This document shows, piece by piece, positions 9,204 to 19,146 of a stretch of DNA of 64,000 nucleotides. The DNA comes from Acinetobacter piscicola. Lineage in GTDB: Bacteria > Pseudomonadota > Gammaproteobacteria > Pseudomonadales > Moraxellaceae. Below the pieces are notes generated by a model. That model ran no database searches. It saw nothing but the letters and a program-made list of their open reading frames with translations, and was not told the origin of the DNA. Positions within the stretch are counted from its first letter, which is position 1, and the number at the start of each line of letters is the position of its first letter. The stretch spans positions 62,001-126,000 of the forward strand of contig NZ_KZ268704.1 of NCBI RefSeq assembly GCF_002233755.1, written 5' to 3'. The position numbers and the translations under genes were made by a program.

Positions 9204-10085
9204 ATGACACTTAAACAATTAAAAGCTTTTTTAGTTCTTGCACGCACTTTAAATTATGCCAATGCGGCTGATGAACTTTGTTTAAGTCAATCTGCTTTAA
9301 GTCTAAGTATCAAAACCTTAGAAGAAGAATTGGGTGGAAAATTATTTAAACGTAATACCCGTCGCGTAGACATTACTACTGAAGGTCTATCTTTAATTCC
9401 CTATGCAAAAAAACTGTTGGCGAATTGGGAGGATATGGAAAAAGATGTTAAGCAACGTTTTAAATTACATCGTGGTACTTTAAATATCGCATCTATGCCT
9501 TTTGCCACACATGCTGTTTTACCCACAGTGATGCATGAATTTTCCAAACTTCATCCGAATATTAGTTTTTCTATACATGACGTGACCAATGAAAAAATTA
9601 TCGAAAAAGTACAAGAAGGCATTTTTGAAATTGGCATTTGCTATGAACCCAAACACAGTGAGCAACTGACCTTTGAACTGGTATTTAAAGAAGACTTTGT
9701 CGCATTGGTACCCAAAGATCACGCTTTAGCAAAACGTAAAAGTGTATCGATGGCAGAATTATGTTCTTACCCATTTGTAACCTTACAAAAACCTTCGATT
9801 ATTCGTCATGTTATTGAACAAACATGCATTGAAAACAACTTAGTTTTAGACCTAAAAGTTGAATGTCATCAAATTAGCTCATTGTCTCACTTTGTTGCTT
9901 ATGGCATGGGTGTCACAGCAATACCAAGACATTTCCAAAAATTTATTGATAAAGAGCAAAATGTTTTGATTGAAATTGATGAAGGAAATGTCCATTTACC
10001 GCTTGGTGTGATCTATAAAAAAGATTTTGAGCTGTCTAATATTTCAACACAATTCATCGAAACATTATTGAAGCATCATTTTTAA
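9204..10085 (+). CDS. LysR-family transcriptional regulator of the 3-hydroxybutyrate genes
   Basis: The 293-residue protein has an N-terminal winged helix-turn-helix (MTLKQLKAFLVLARTLNYAN, then AADELCLSQSALSLSIKTLE) and a periplasmic-binding-protein-like effector domain from about residue 90. The gene diverges from the permease-dehydrogenase operon and precedes the CoA-transferase genes in the same direction, so it is the natural candidate for controlling both; the effector is unknown. The start fits LysR family length. Confidence 0.85.
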   Translation: MTLKQLKAFLVLARTLNYANAADELCLSQSALSLSIKTLEEELGGKLFKRNTRRVDITTEGLSLIPYAKKLLANWEDMEKDVKQRFKLHRGTLNIASMPFATHAVLPTVMHEFSKLHPNISFSIHDVTNEKIIEKVQEGIFEIGICYEPKHSEQLTFELVFKEDFVALVPKDHALAKRKSVSMAELCSYPFVTLQKPSIIRHVIEQTCIENNLVLDLKVECHQISSLSHFVAYGMGVTAIPRHFQKFIDKEQNVLIEIDEGNVHLPLGVIYKKDFELSNISTQFIETLLKHHF

Positions 10086-10404
10086 ACCATCATTGTTCAA
10101 TTAAAAATAGCACAATCAAATTTCACTCTGATATCAAAGCGACTGTGTGAACCTGTTTTGAGAAACAACTGAGTATCTTAAACTCAATACATCATTTAAA
10201 TTGAAAAATTAAATCTATTCTTTCCCCCATTCATATATCAAAATTTCCAATCTTTTAAAAACTCACTCGTGATGGTTTCGTTATATTTTTAAACCTTAAA
10301 CAGATTAATGAGTTTTTCTTATTACACGTTAAAAACATTCAATTTCTAAAAAACGTCCTCAATGCTAATAATAAAATATACAAATGGACATTAAGGTAAT
10401 CAGG
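10086..10404. other. AT-rich gap upstream of the CoA-transferase genes
   Basis: This 319-bp stretch has no gene or convincing hairpin. It presumably carries the promoter of the CoA-transferase operon. Confidence 0.4.
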
Positions 10405-11109
10405 ATGAATAAAGTTGTAGCAAATGCTCAAGATGCTTTAGCAGATATTGTTAGCAATAATCAAACGATCGCTGTAGGCGGTTTTGGCTTATGTGGCATT
10501 CCTGAAGCATTAATTGATGCTTTAAAAGAAACAGGTGTAACTGACTTAACCTGTATTTCAAATAATGCGGGTGTCGATGATTTTGGTTTAGGAAAATTAT
10601 TGCAAACCAAACAAATTAAAAAAATGATCTCGTCATATGTCGGTGAAAATAAAGAATTTGAACGCCAATACCTCAACGGCGAACTTGAAGTAGAACTGAC
10701 TCCTCAAGGCACTTTAGCCGAAAAATTACGTGCAGGCGGTGCAGGTATTCCTGCATTTTTCACGCAAACAGGCGTAGGCACACTCATTGCAGAAGGCAAA
10801 GAAGTACGTGAGTTTGATGGTAAAGAATATATTTTAGAACCTTCTTTAACTGCCGATATTGCACTAATTAAAGCTTATAAAGCAGATAAAGCTGGCAACT
10901 TAGTGTTCCGCAAGACCGCACGCAACTTTAATCCTGAATGTGCTATGGCTGGGAAATTCACAATTGTTGAAGTTGAGCAAATCGTTGAAATTGGTGAGAT
11001 TGATCCTGATGATGTGCATTTAGCAGGTATTTATATTAATAAAATCGTCCTCAATCAAACACCTGAAAAACGTATTGAACAGATGACTTTAAAAGCAACG
11101 GAGGCTTAA
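10405..11109 (+). CDS. scoA: 3-oxoacid CoA-transferase subunit A
   Basis: The 234-residue subunit of succinyl-CoA:3-ketoacid (acetoacetate) CoA-transferase shows the family motif [13 protein letters not shown] and a conserved C-terminal part ([20 protein letters not shown]). With subunit B it moves CoA onto acetoacetate. An ATG at 10384 is seven codons upstream in frame, but only the ATG at 10405 has a ribosome-binding site (AAGG, 8 bases away). The next gene starts 3 bp after the stop. Whether the CoA donor is succinyl-CoA or acetyl-CoA (atoDA) cannot be settled here. Confidence 0.88.
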   Translation: MNKVVANAQDALADIVSNNQTIAVGGFGLCGIPEALIDALKETGVTDLTCISNNAGVDDFGLGKLLQTKQIKKMISSYVGENKEFERQYLNGELEVELTPQGTLAEKLRAGGAGIPAFFTQTGVGTLIAEGKEVREFDGKEYILEPSLTADIALIKAYKADKAGNLVFRKTARNFNPECAMAGKFTIVEVEQIVEIGEIDPDDVHLAGIYINKIVLNQTPEKRIEQMTLKATEA

Positions 11110-11112
11110 ATC

Positions 11113-11751
11113 ATGGCTTGGACACGTAATGAAATGGCACAACGTGCTGCACTTGAACTTGAAGATGGTTTTTATGTGAATTTGGGTATTGGTCTGCCGA
11201 CATTGGTTGCCAACTATATTCCTGAAGATATTGATGTTTGGTTACAGTCTGAAAATGGTTTATTGGGTATTGGTGAATTTCCAACTCAAGATACAGTCGA
11301 TGCAGATTTGATTAATGCAGGTAAACAGACCATCACCATGAAAAAAGGTGCTGCTTTATTTTCTAGCGCTGAATCTTTTGCCATGATTCGTGGTGGACAC
11401 ATCAATATCACTATTTTAGGTGCAATGGAAGTCTCTGAAACTGGTGATCTTGCAAACTGGATGATTCCGGGGAAGAAAGTCAAAGGCATGGGTGGTGCTA
11501 TGGATTTGGTTGCAGGTGTGCAAAAAATTGTGGTGCTAATGGAACACAATGCAAAAGATGGTAGCCCTAAAATCGTCAATCAATGCAGTTTACCTTTAAC
11601 GGGTAAAGGTGTCGTAAATCGTGTCATTACAGATTTGGGTGTAATGGATATCACCGCTGATGGCGTAAAACTCATTGAACTTGCTAAAGATGTCAGTTTA
11701 GCGCAAATTCAAGCTGCGACAGGTGTTGAGTTGATTACCACAGGTTTGTAG
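11113..11751 (+). CDS. scoB: 3-oxoacid CoA-transferase subunit B
   Basis: The 212-residue partner subunit carries the catalytic glutamate in [12 protein letters not shown] near residue 44-48 and the [11 protein letters not shown] stretch typical of subunit B. It is translationally close to subunit A and is followed by a terminator. Together with the dehydrogenase and permease it completes a path from imported 3-hydroxybutyrate to acetoacetyl-CoA. Confidence 0.9.
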   Translation: MAWTRNEMAQRAALELEDGFYVNLGIGLPTLVANYIPEDIDVWLQSENGLLGIGEFPTQDTVDADLINAGKQTITMKKGAALFSSAESFAMIRGGHINITILGAMEVSETGDLANWMIPGKKVKGMGGAMDLVAGVQKIVVLMEHNAKDGSPKIVNQCSLPLTGKGVVNRVITDLGVMDITADGVKLIELAKDVSLAQIQAATGVELITTGL

Positions 11752-11786
11752 TAATATATCGTTTTAAAATAATACCTGTTCCAAAC

Positions 11787-11819
11787 AAACGTCTAATGGA
11801 TTTCATTGGACGTTTTATT
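11787..11819 (+). terminator. Terminator after scoB
   Basis: Stem AAACGTCTAATG / CATTGGACGTTT (one T-G wobble) with a short loop, followed by TTATTT, lies 36 bases after the scoB stop. Confidence 0.8.
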
Positions 11820-11983
11820 TGCCTATAGCTTATATAACGTTCCACTACTAAACAACGTAAATTATTGAATTTTATCCGCTGGTAAAGCTAAATATTTTTA
11901 ATATGTTATTGATCATTTTTCATTTGATTTTAAAAAAAAATTCAATATTATTTAACTAAATCTTAAAAATATTGTTCGATAAA

Positions 11984-14900
11984 ATGAAAAAAAACAAAAA
12001 ATTAATCTTATTGTATTTAATAACAATAATTTATTTTATTTCACCTCTTTCCTATGCTGCCGTCATCGACTTTAGCCAATGTGGTACAAACTCTTCTTTC
12101 GCTATCGTCACTCAAAGTGAAGGACCAACCTATGCTTGTGGTGGGCTCGACACTGGCGTTGGTAACCCTATCAATGTCCTCAATGGCAATAAGTTTGAAG
12201 CTGTGGAAGACTTTAAAGAACTTCCCTCCTTTAAAGGTCTCTCCTTCTCTCGGTTTTATAATAGTCAAAGTCATGCCAATACTCCTTTCGGTTATGGTTG
12301 GTACAGCTCTTTTGATCTTAAACTTTATGAACAACCCGATATTATCCAGATTCGTCTTGAATCTGGGAAACGTATCAATTTCAAAAAAAATAAGATTAAC
12401 CTCGGTAATAATCAGTTTGTTATTCGTGCCCTACCTCTCAATCCTTCCGATGGTTGGATTGAAAAGAAAATTGATGGTTCTGGATGGGTGTGGCACAAAA
12501 CTCAATCCAATCAGGATTATTTCTTTCAATATCTAGGTGGTAAAGATCCTAATCTGGCGCATATCACTAAAATCTCAGCTTTATCAACTCTTGATAAAAA
12601 TAATCCCGCACTTAATTTTTCTTTTATTTATGATCCACAGCAGCGTCTTGCTGTGGTGAAAAATGGGCAAGGCCAGCAGCTTTCCTTTGCGTATTCAATC
12701 ACCAAGTTTGGTTTACCCCTAATTACCTTAACCACACCTATAGGTAAATATTTCTATTTTCTTGATCGTCATCATAATCTGGCTCAAGTTGTTTATCCTG
12801 ATGGTCGCCGCTTTAAGTATAGTTATGATCCTAAGTTTCAAGGTGGGGATATTCATAACCTCACTGCAAAGTCTGTGTTCGATCCAGATCAAAAGAAATT
12901 CAGGTTAATTTCCCAGTGGCAGTATGATCAGCAGGATCGGGCTAGTTTGAGTCAGCATGCGAATGGCATTGAGAAAGTCACCATTCAGTTTGATCCACGT
13001 ACCACCAAGGCGATGCCTGCAAATTATTCTGCCAACAAACCTGTCTTTAAAAATGTGGTCACCAACAGTTTAGGGCAGAAAACAACTTATTCCTATCAGG
13101 TTGTCGGCACACAGTTCCAATTATTAGAAAGCTTTGGCGCAGGCTGTGCTAGTTGTGGTGAGGTCAATAAGCGTTATCGTTTTAATCCTCAGGGCTTAGT
13201 CACTTATGCTGCCGATCTAGATTCATCAGGAGAGGTCATTCGTGCAATTGACCTAAAATATAATGATTTAGGTGAGGTATTGTCTAAAACTGTTTCTGGG
13301 GTTGGGGTACAAGCTCAGACGACTTTTTATGAGTATGAGTCTTTTCAACTTAAATCATCTAATGTATCAAACTTAGACAATCCCCTGCTCCTCCAATTGA
13401 ATCAACGAGATGCTCGCCGTTTAAAAGCGGAATCACGTCAGAGTGTGGTTGCTGGGAAAAAATACCGTAAGGAGTTTACTTATGATCAAAATAATCATCT
13501 GATCTCTGTAAAGGAAACTGGGTTTTCTCCTTTAGGTGATGTGTTAGTTCGGGAATCTAAGTATGGTTATGATGAACACGGTCGGTTAGCTTGGGAGGAT
13601 GGTCCTCTGCCCAATGGGAAAACGAATAGTCCAAGAGATAGTGATATTCGTACTTTTCAATACAGCTTAACAGGACAACTCAAACAACTGAATCTACCAG
13701 GTCATCAAGGTGTCCAAGTTTTATCATTTGATAAGCTTGAACGTCCATCAAGTATTAAAGTATACGATGGTCAAAGAACGATGCTTATTGATCTCAGTTA
13801 TGTAGGAACTGGGCCAAACGTATCTAAATATATTTATCATTCTGCAAATCAAAAGCACATTATTGAAAATAAGTTTAATGCTCAAGGACAACTTATTTCG
13901 ACTCAAAATGGTTTACAACAAACAGACTTTATTTATGATTTAATGGGTCGCTTGATTGAAAAACGAAATATTCAAGGCTTAAATCTTCAAAAAAAATATA
14001 ATACTGAAAATCTAGTGACATCTGAAACATTAGTCGATCAAGATGGTAAATTGGTTCATCAAACCATGAATAAATTTAATTTCAGTTCTGACAATGTATC
14101 TACTGAGGTTTCTGATGCTTTAGGTTTATTACAAAAAACAAGCCAAACTGGTCTTATTTCTACGCGCAAAGATGCGCTCAATCGTGTTTTTATCCAACAC
14201 GCTGATGGGCTTGGGCGTACGATTGCTTTACAAATAGAAAATAAAAGCAATCAATTAATTCACTCTACATTATCTTCATTCAATCAAGGTTATGCCACTC
14301 AATCGTCTGCTGGCTTACAACAAAATAAATGGATGGATGATTTTGGTCGTACTGTAGTAACTCAATCACCAGCTATAGGAATAAAACTATATCGTTTTAA
14401 TGAAATAGATTTACCTACAGAAATCATTGATGAGAAAGGTTTTATTCAGAAGAATAAGTATGACTATGCACATAATCTTGTTGAGTCCTCGATTAAAAAC
14501 CCTAAAACTCAAGAAGAAATAATTACCCAAAAAACTGAATTTGACGGCTCAAAACCCATTCGTCAAATTAGTCAAGATGAAGTACAGCAATGGCAATATG
14601 CTCAAGATGGGAAGTTACTTCGCCATACAACAGCCCAACTCGATACATCATTGAACAAGACAAATGTTCAACCTATTAATTTTATTAGCCAAACACAACA
14701 ACTGAATCAAATTGCAGATATTTTATCAGGGAAAAGTAAGCAGCAAGATCATAACTTATCCATAAATTCATGGTCTGAAGATTATGAATACGATGAAAAT
14801 GGTTTGCTGAGTAAAGAAATACGTCGCGATTTAACCATTCAGTATGATCGAGATAATTTGGGTCAGATTACTTCTTTACAACTCACTAAAAATGGCGAAA

Positions 14901-17587
14901 AAGCTTTTGTTGATCAAATTCAATGGAGTAGTACTGGGCAATTGGCCCATTATCGTTTGTCCTCAGGTCAGCAATTGTGGCGAAATTATGACAGCCGTGG
15001 GCGACTGACTGAACAACGTTGGTATAGCCCTACCTCTCAATCGTGGTGGGGAAATTTTGTCCATAAAGTTAAGTATCAATGGCTTAATCAGAATTTACCT
15101 AAAACTGCAATTCAAACAGCAAATTATGTTTATGATCAGGCAGATCGTTTAATTTATAGCAATGAATCAGGACGTCAATTTTATCAATATGATGATCAAG
15201 ATCAATTGTTGGCTGTGTGGAAAAGTGATAGCCAACATAAATTGAGCCGTTCTTGGTATCCAGCTCAAGTCTACGCTTATGATGCACAAGGTAATCGCCG
15301 CCTACAGTGGCAAAAAGCCAATAAACAACAACCAGAAGCCATAAATTTTTATCGTTATGGTGAAAATGCGGATGCTTCTGTACAGTTGCTTGGTGTATCG
15401 CGGCATCAAGTGAGTAAAGGAAATATACAAACGGGTCAACTCTCTCGCATTGCTTCTTATGCACAAACTGGACAACCTCATGCTTGGTGGCAGGCTGGGT
15501 CTGAAGTAAATACGGTTTTAGATTATGTGCCTTCTGCAAATAATGGTGCACCTTTATGGGATACCTCTTCTAATGTATGGAAGGGGGTAAATGATCAAAA
15601 TCATAATATTTCAATAGATCAACAATTTAATCAACAAGGTTTTGTCTCCAAACGTTCTGTATCATTTAAAAGTAAAAATCAACAGCGTGAGTTTTCACAA
15701 CGTAATGGCTATGTGAATGGTATTCGAATGTGGGAACAGCAGCGTTTGCGTATGCCTACTGAAAAGTATTCCGACATTCATGCACCTGAACTTAATGATG
15801 TTATCGTTGATCGTGATTATGTGATGCTCGCGGGTTTGCCTGTGATGCAATTTAGTCAGATTTCTACTCAAAAACAGAATGAGCAGTTAGATATAGCTTT
15901 CGCTTCGTTTAATGCAGTTCAGTTCAATCGTATTGGTGCGCCAGTCAAGGTTTTTGATAAGAATAATACTGTCCGTTGGCAAACTGATTACTCACCATTC
16001 GGTGAACGTTTAAATACGGTTAGCACACATAATGATGAAGCCCAGCTCATTAGAGTGAATCAAAATTTACCTATTTCTCAATCGATAGATGATTTGCGTT
16101 ATGCTATTTCGGTTCGTTTACCTGGACAAAATGAAGACCCAATTACAGGTTTGTATGACAATGGTTATCGTCAATACGATCCTGTCGTAGGGCGTTATTT
16201 AACGCCTGATCCAATGGGAACTGTCGATGGTTTAAATCCTTATTTGTATGTGGGTAATAATCCGTTAAACAAAGTTGATCCTTATGGTTTATACCAAACG
16301 GATATGCATTATTACATGACTTATTTTCTTGCAATTACCGCAGGAATTGATTCGGATAATGCGAGACGAATTGCTTTGGCTGCTCAATTTGTGGATGTAA
16401 ATGACAATACAAGTCCATTGCCTGAAGGAAGCCATTGGTATGATTATGGTAGTATTGAACTTAACAATGCAACAACAATGCGTTTAGATTGGTACCACTT
16501 TACTAATAACCGAGAATATTATGAAAGTATTGGTAGTGGTTATGACTTGGGTAGCTGGGATTTACAGAAACCGAAAGGAATGACTGATAGTCAATACAAA
16601 GTTTGGAGATTAACTTCAAATTTAGATCAAAATACAAAAAAGAATCCTAATCAAAAAGGTATCCCTCAACTTGAGATTATGAAAACTAATTATACAAGGG
16701 CAATTAAATGTAGTAAAAACCTCAGTATGCAATTTTTTGGTGAATATCTGCATGCATTTGAGGATACATTTGCTCATCGAGATCAAAACAATGATCCTTA
16801 TGGTACAAATGGAGGAACAGGACATGCAACAGGCTTAACTCATCCAGACCATACTTATGACTTACCCTCAGGTTCACTAATCAATAATAACTTGATTCGA
16901 GAATGGATGAACAATTCAACAAGAACATTAGTGTCGCAAAAAGAAATTTATAACAAATTGCTTGAATACAATCGATCCACGCTTAAAAATACCAATAAAG
17001 TTATATCATGGAATCAACTCGAACCATTATTGAAAAATTTTAATCAAATACGAGAGGATTTTGATGAACATGGTACAGGATCATTAGATGGTGTAGTTTC
17101 TAAAGTTACCTACTTACAAAACTTGTTAAATGGTCAGAATACACAAATACAAACTTATAAAATTGTTGGCAACTTTGTCAAAGAAGATAAAGTGATTACC
17201 GTCAATGCACCTAATTGGGGATATAAACCAAAGCAAAGTAAAGAATTTAAATTAATTAGTTATAATAGTGCTTTAGAAAACTCTAAAGGAAAGATCGTTG
17301 GTGGTTATATTGCAGGCATTGATGGTTTTAATGTTCCACAAGCAATCACCAATCGTATATTGGCATTTCAATCTATTGCATCACTTGAGCAAAAAAAGAA
17401 ATTTGATAATGTTATTTGGGATACATCTGTGCAGAAATATGAATCACAGGATGGAGAAAGTGAAAGTGTGGAAAAAGGTGTGCGAAGTTATAGACTAAAA
17501 TATTCCACAAATCTAATCACTCAAATACAGAATCAAAATAAAGTATTTGTTATCCAAGGTACCCCTCCTCAAGGAACTACAAAATGA
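11984..17587 (+). CDS. Secreted RHS-repeat protein with variable C-terminal domain
   Basis: This giant protein (1867 residues from ATG 11984; a TTG four codons upstream is less likely) has a Sec signal peptide ending near SYAA. A DUF6531-like segment follows (GNPINVLNGNKFEAVEDFKE, about 50-130), then many YD/RHS repeats. The RHS core domain (DPITGLYDNGYRQYDPVVGR, then YLTPDPMG) ends at DPYGL near residue 1435. The remaining ~430 residues are unrelated to the repeats and resemble DUF6765-type metal-binding helical proteins (MHYYMTYFLAITAGI; LHAFEDTFAHRD near residue 1590). RHS proteins usually encapsulate a C-terminal toxin released after the DPxG motif. There is no PAAR or VgrG-linked N-terminus, so Sec export is inferred rather than type VI delivery. 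It overlaps the next gene by 4 bp (ATGA). Confidence 0.85.
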   Translation: MKKNKKLILLYLITIIYFISPLSYAAVIDFSQCGTNSSFAIVTQSEGPTYACGGLDTGVGNPINVLNGNKFEAVEDFKELPSFKGLSFSRFYNSQSHANTPFGYGWYSSFDLKLYEQPDIIQIRLESGKRINFKKNKINLGNNQFVIRALPLNPSDGWIEKKIDGSGWVWHKTQSNQDYFFQYLGGKDPNLAHITKISALSTLDKNNPALNFSFIYDPQQRLAVVKNGQGQQLSFAYSITKFGLPLITLTTPIGKYFYFLDRHHNLAQVVYPDGRRFKYSYDPKFQGGDIHNLTAKSVFDPDQKKFRLISQWQYDQQDRASLSQHANGIEKVTIQFDPRTTKAMPANYSANKPVFKNVVTNSLGQKTTYSYQVVGTQFQLLESFGAGCASCGEVNKRYRFNPQGLVTYAADLDSSGEVIRAIDLKYNDLGEVLSKTVSGVGVQAQTTFYEYESFQLKSSNVSNLDNPLLLQLNQRDARRLKAESRQSVVAGKKYRKEFTYDQNNHLISVKETGFSPLGDVLVRESKYGYDEHGRLAWEDGPLPNGKTNSPRDSDIRTFQYSLTGQLKQLNLPGHQGVQVLSFDKLERPSSIKVYDGQRTMLIDLSYVGTGPNVSKYIYHSANQKHIIENKFNAQGQLISTQNGLQQTDFIYDLMGRLIEKRNIQGLNLQKKYNTENLVTSETLVDQDGKLVHQTMNKFNFSSDNVSTEVSDALGLLQKTSQTGLISTRKDALNRVFIQHADGLGRTIALQIENKSNQLIHSTLSSFNQGYATQSSAGLQQNKWMDDFGRTVVTQSPAIGIKLYRFNEIDLPTEIIDEKGFIQKNKYDYAHNLVESSIKNPKTQEEIITQKTEFDGSKPIRQISQDEVQQWQYAQDGKLLRHTTAQLDTSLNKTNVQPINFISQTQQLNQIADILSGKSKQQDHNLSINSWSEDYEYDENGLLSKEIRRDLTIQYDRDNLGQITSLQLTKNGEKAFVDQIQWSSTGQLAHYRLSSGQQLWRNYDSRGRLTEQRWYSPTSQSWWGNFVHKVKYQWLNQNLPKTAIQTANYVYDQADRLIYSNESGRQFYQYDDQDQLLAVWKSDSQHKLSRSWYPAQVYAYDAQGNRRLQWQKANKQQPEAINFYRYGENADASVQLLGVSRHQVSKGNIQTGQLSRIASYAQTGQPHAWWQAGSEVNTVLDYVPSANNGAPLWDTSSNVWKGVNDQNHNISIDQQFNQQGFVSKRSVSFKSKNQQREFSQRNGYVNGIRMWEQQRLRMPTEKYSDIHAPELNDVIVDRDYVMLAGLPVMQFSQISTQKQNEQLDIAFASFNAVQFNRIGAPVKVFDKNNTVRWQTDYSPFGERLNTVSTHNDEAQLIRVNQNLPISQSIDDLRYAISVRLPGQNEDPITGLYDNGYRQYDPVVGRYLTPDPMGTVDGLNPYLYVGNNPLNKVDPYGLYQTDMHYYMTYFLAITAGIDSDNARRIALAAQFVDVNDNTSPLPEGSHWYDYGSIELNNATTMRLDWYHFTNNREYYESIGSGYDLGSWDLQKPKGMTDSQYKVWRLTSNLDQNTKKNPNQKGIPQLEIMKTNYTRAIKCSKNLSMQFFGEYLHAFEDTFAHRDQNNDPYGTNGGTGHATGLTHPDHTYDLPSGSLINNNLIREWMNNSTRTLVSQKEIYNKLLEYNRSTLKNTNKVISWNQLEPLLKNFNQIREDFDEHGTGSLDGVVSKVTYLQNLLNGQNTQIQTYKIVGNFVKEDKVITVNAPNWGYKPKQSKEFKLISYNSALENSKGKIVGGYIAGIDGFNVPQAITNRILAFQSIASLEQKKKFDNVIWDTSVQKYESQDGESESVEKGVRSYRLKYSTNLITQIQNQNKVFVIQGTPPQGTTK

Positions 17588-18705
17588 AAAAAATAATACT
17601 TCTTATAGCTTCATCCATTTCATTGACCGCTTGTGGTAATGATGATATTGCGAGTGGTATGCAATATGAATTTCCTGAATGTGGAATCAGCCAACTGAAT
17701 GGAAAAAAAATTAAAAAAACCTGTGCTACACGAGACTCTATCGCAAAAAGTGTTTCAAAAGACTATACACCTAAATTTTTACAAATTTTAGTTGGCGCTG
17801 GACATACCAGTAGCTACTCAGGAAGTCGCGCAGGTTTAATTTTAGACTTGGAGAATCAGGAACTCGATATGCAAGGACATGTTTGGGATTTTTCTAAACA
17901 AGGCTTTCCTGTTGTTGAGCTTAGAGGTCATGATACGATTATTCAGAATGGTATTTTATTAAATACTTATTTATCTTTAGGAGGTAATTATATTTCTCCA
18001 AATTTTTCAACAAATACACAAATAAATAATAATGTAGAAAAATATGGATTTTTATATGCTAAAGAATATAGTTCAGGAGCATATCAAGGAACTATTGAAA
18101 ATTTTCACTTTAAAGACATGAAAAATTATTCTGATACTTTAGAATTAAGCTCATGGGGAGGAGGAATACTTTCCTCTCAATTTATTATAGAAAAAAATAT
18201 ATATATTGCAGGTTCTAAAGCAACTATAATTCAAAATAAAATAATTTCTAAAACTAAATTAGGTGTAAATACTACACTTTCAAAAGATAAAGTTGGAAGT
18301 AATAAAAGTATATTTTCTTTAACTAAGACGAATTCATCTAGACTCATAGATAAATCACAACAAATATTTCCTGATGAAAATAATGATACTACTGCCATTC
18401 CAAATGTTTTATATATCAAATTCTCCCCTGATACAGTCATTGATGGAAATACTTTTACCCTCACCAAAAAAAATGACCAAGCCTACGCCATCGTTTTAGA
18501 CCACTCCCCTCGTGTTCGTATTACAAACAATACTTTTAACGGTTTTAAAGTTCCTATTTTGATAGATCAGTGGAGTTCGATTGTCGACGAGAATGGCAAT
18601 GAAATTAAACCTGAAAATTTTACAGGCTACGGCAATGTTATAAATCCTAACAAATTCGCAGGCAATGTTACGATGAATCGAAAAGGTGAGATTGTGCTTA
18701 AATAA
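17584..18705 (+). CDS. Putative lipoprotein with beta-helix-like repeats; candidate RHS immunity protein
   Basis: The 373-residue protein has a lipoprotein signal (MKKIILLIASSISLTAC; lipobox LTAC). The mature part resembles right-handed parallel beta-helix or pectate-lyase-like proteins, with short strands such as VIDGNTFTLTKKNDQAYAIV and RITNNTFNGFKVPILI. No catalytic motif is recognised. Its start overlaps the RHS stop codon, so the two are translationally coupled, as expected for an effector and its immunity protein acting in the same compartment. The gene is strikingly AT-rich in the middle, which suggests acquisition with the RHS C-terminal tip. The immunity role is inference only. Confidence 0.6.
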   Translation: MKKIILLIASSISLTACGNDDIASGMQYEFPECGISQLNGKKIKKTCATRDSIAKSVSKDYTPKFLQILVGAGHTSSYSGSRAGLILDLENQELDMQGHVWDFSKQGFPVVELRGHDTIIQNGILLNTYLSLGGNYISPNFSTNTQINNNVEKYGFLYAKEYSSGAYQGTIENFHFKDMKNYSDTLELSSWGGGILSSQFIIEKNIYIAGSKATIIQNKIISKTKLGVNTTLSKDKVGSNKSIFSLTKTNSSRLIDKSQQIFPDENNDTTAIPNVLYIKFSPDTVIDGNTFTLTKKNDQAYAIVLDHSPRVRITNNTFNGFKVPILIDQWSSIVDENGNEIKPENFTGYGNVINPNKFAGNVTMNRKGEIVLK

Positions 18706-18774
18706 TAGGTTTCTTAAAATCGGTTTAAATAAATATTAAAAATATAGAAAAAACCATTGGTAGGATGTATCAAA

Positions 18775-19113
18775 ATGAAAATAAACTGGATGCTATTAGC
18801 AGGTGTAGCACCATATCTTAGTGTACTGGCATACGATGTGTGGCTACATGTTAATCATCGCAAAGTTCCGCCTAAAGAGCGAGGTGCTCACGGTATATCC
18901 ATTGTCTTATTTGGAGTTTTTTTTATCACATCTATTCTTGGATTGCACAGCATTGCTGTAATAGCACTGGCCTGTGTCATTCCTGTGATGCTATATGATG
19001 AGATAGTTTTCCATAAACTGCTATCTAAACACGAACGTACTGTCCACAATCTCGCAGGGATATGTCTGCTAGGGTTTATTACAATATGGATCGTATCAAT
19101 TTTTTATAATTAA
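18775..19113 (+). CDS. Small His-rich membrane protein, first gene of the radical SAM operon
   Basis: The protein has 112 residues from ATG 18775; a TTG at 18757 would add six but is unlikely. It has about three TM helices. Conserved-looking acidic/His residues sit at membrane edges: YDVWLHVNHRKVP near the N-terminus and YDEIVFHKLLSKHERTVHN near residue 80. The DExxFH...HERxxH spacing could bind metal or haem, but I do not recognise a family. It lies 33 bp ahead of the ferritin-like gene and is probably co-transcribed. Confidence 0.6.
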   Translation: MKINWMLLAGVAPYLSVLAYDVWLHVNHRKVPPKERGAHGISIVLFGVFFITSILGLHSIAVIALACVIPVMLYDEIVFHKLLSKHERTVHNLAGICLLGFITIWIVSIFYN

Positions 19114-19146
19114 ACAACTTATTAACAAAAAGTGTAGGGAGAGCGT

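Noticed and set aside
15099..15551. Long open frame on the minus strand within the RHS gene.
   Set aside because: It is a by-product of the repetitive RHS codons; no ribosome-binding site and His/Gln-rich composition.
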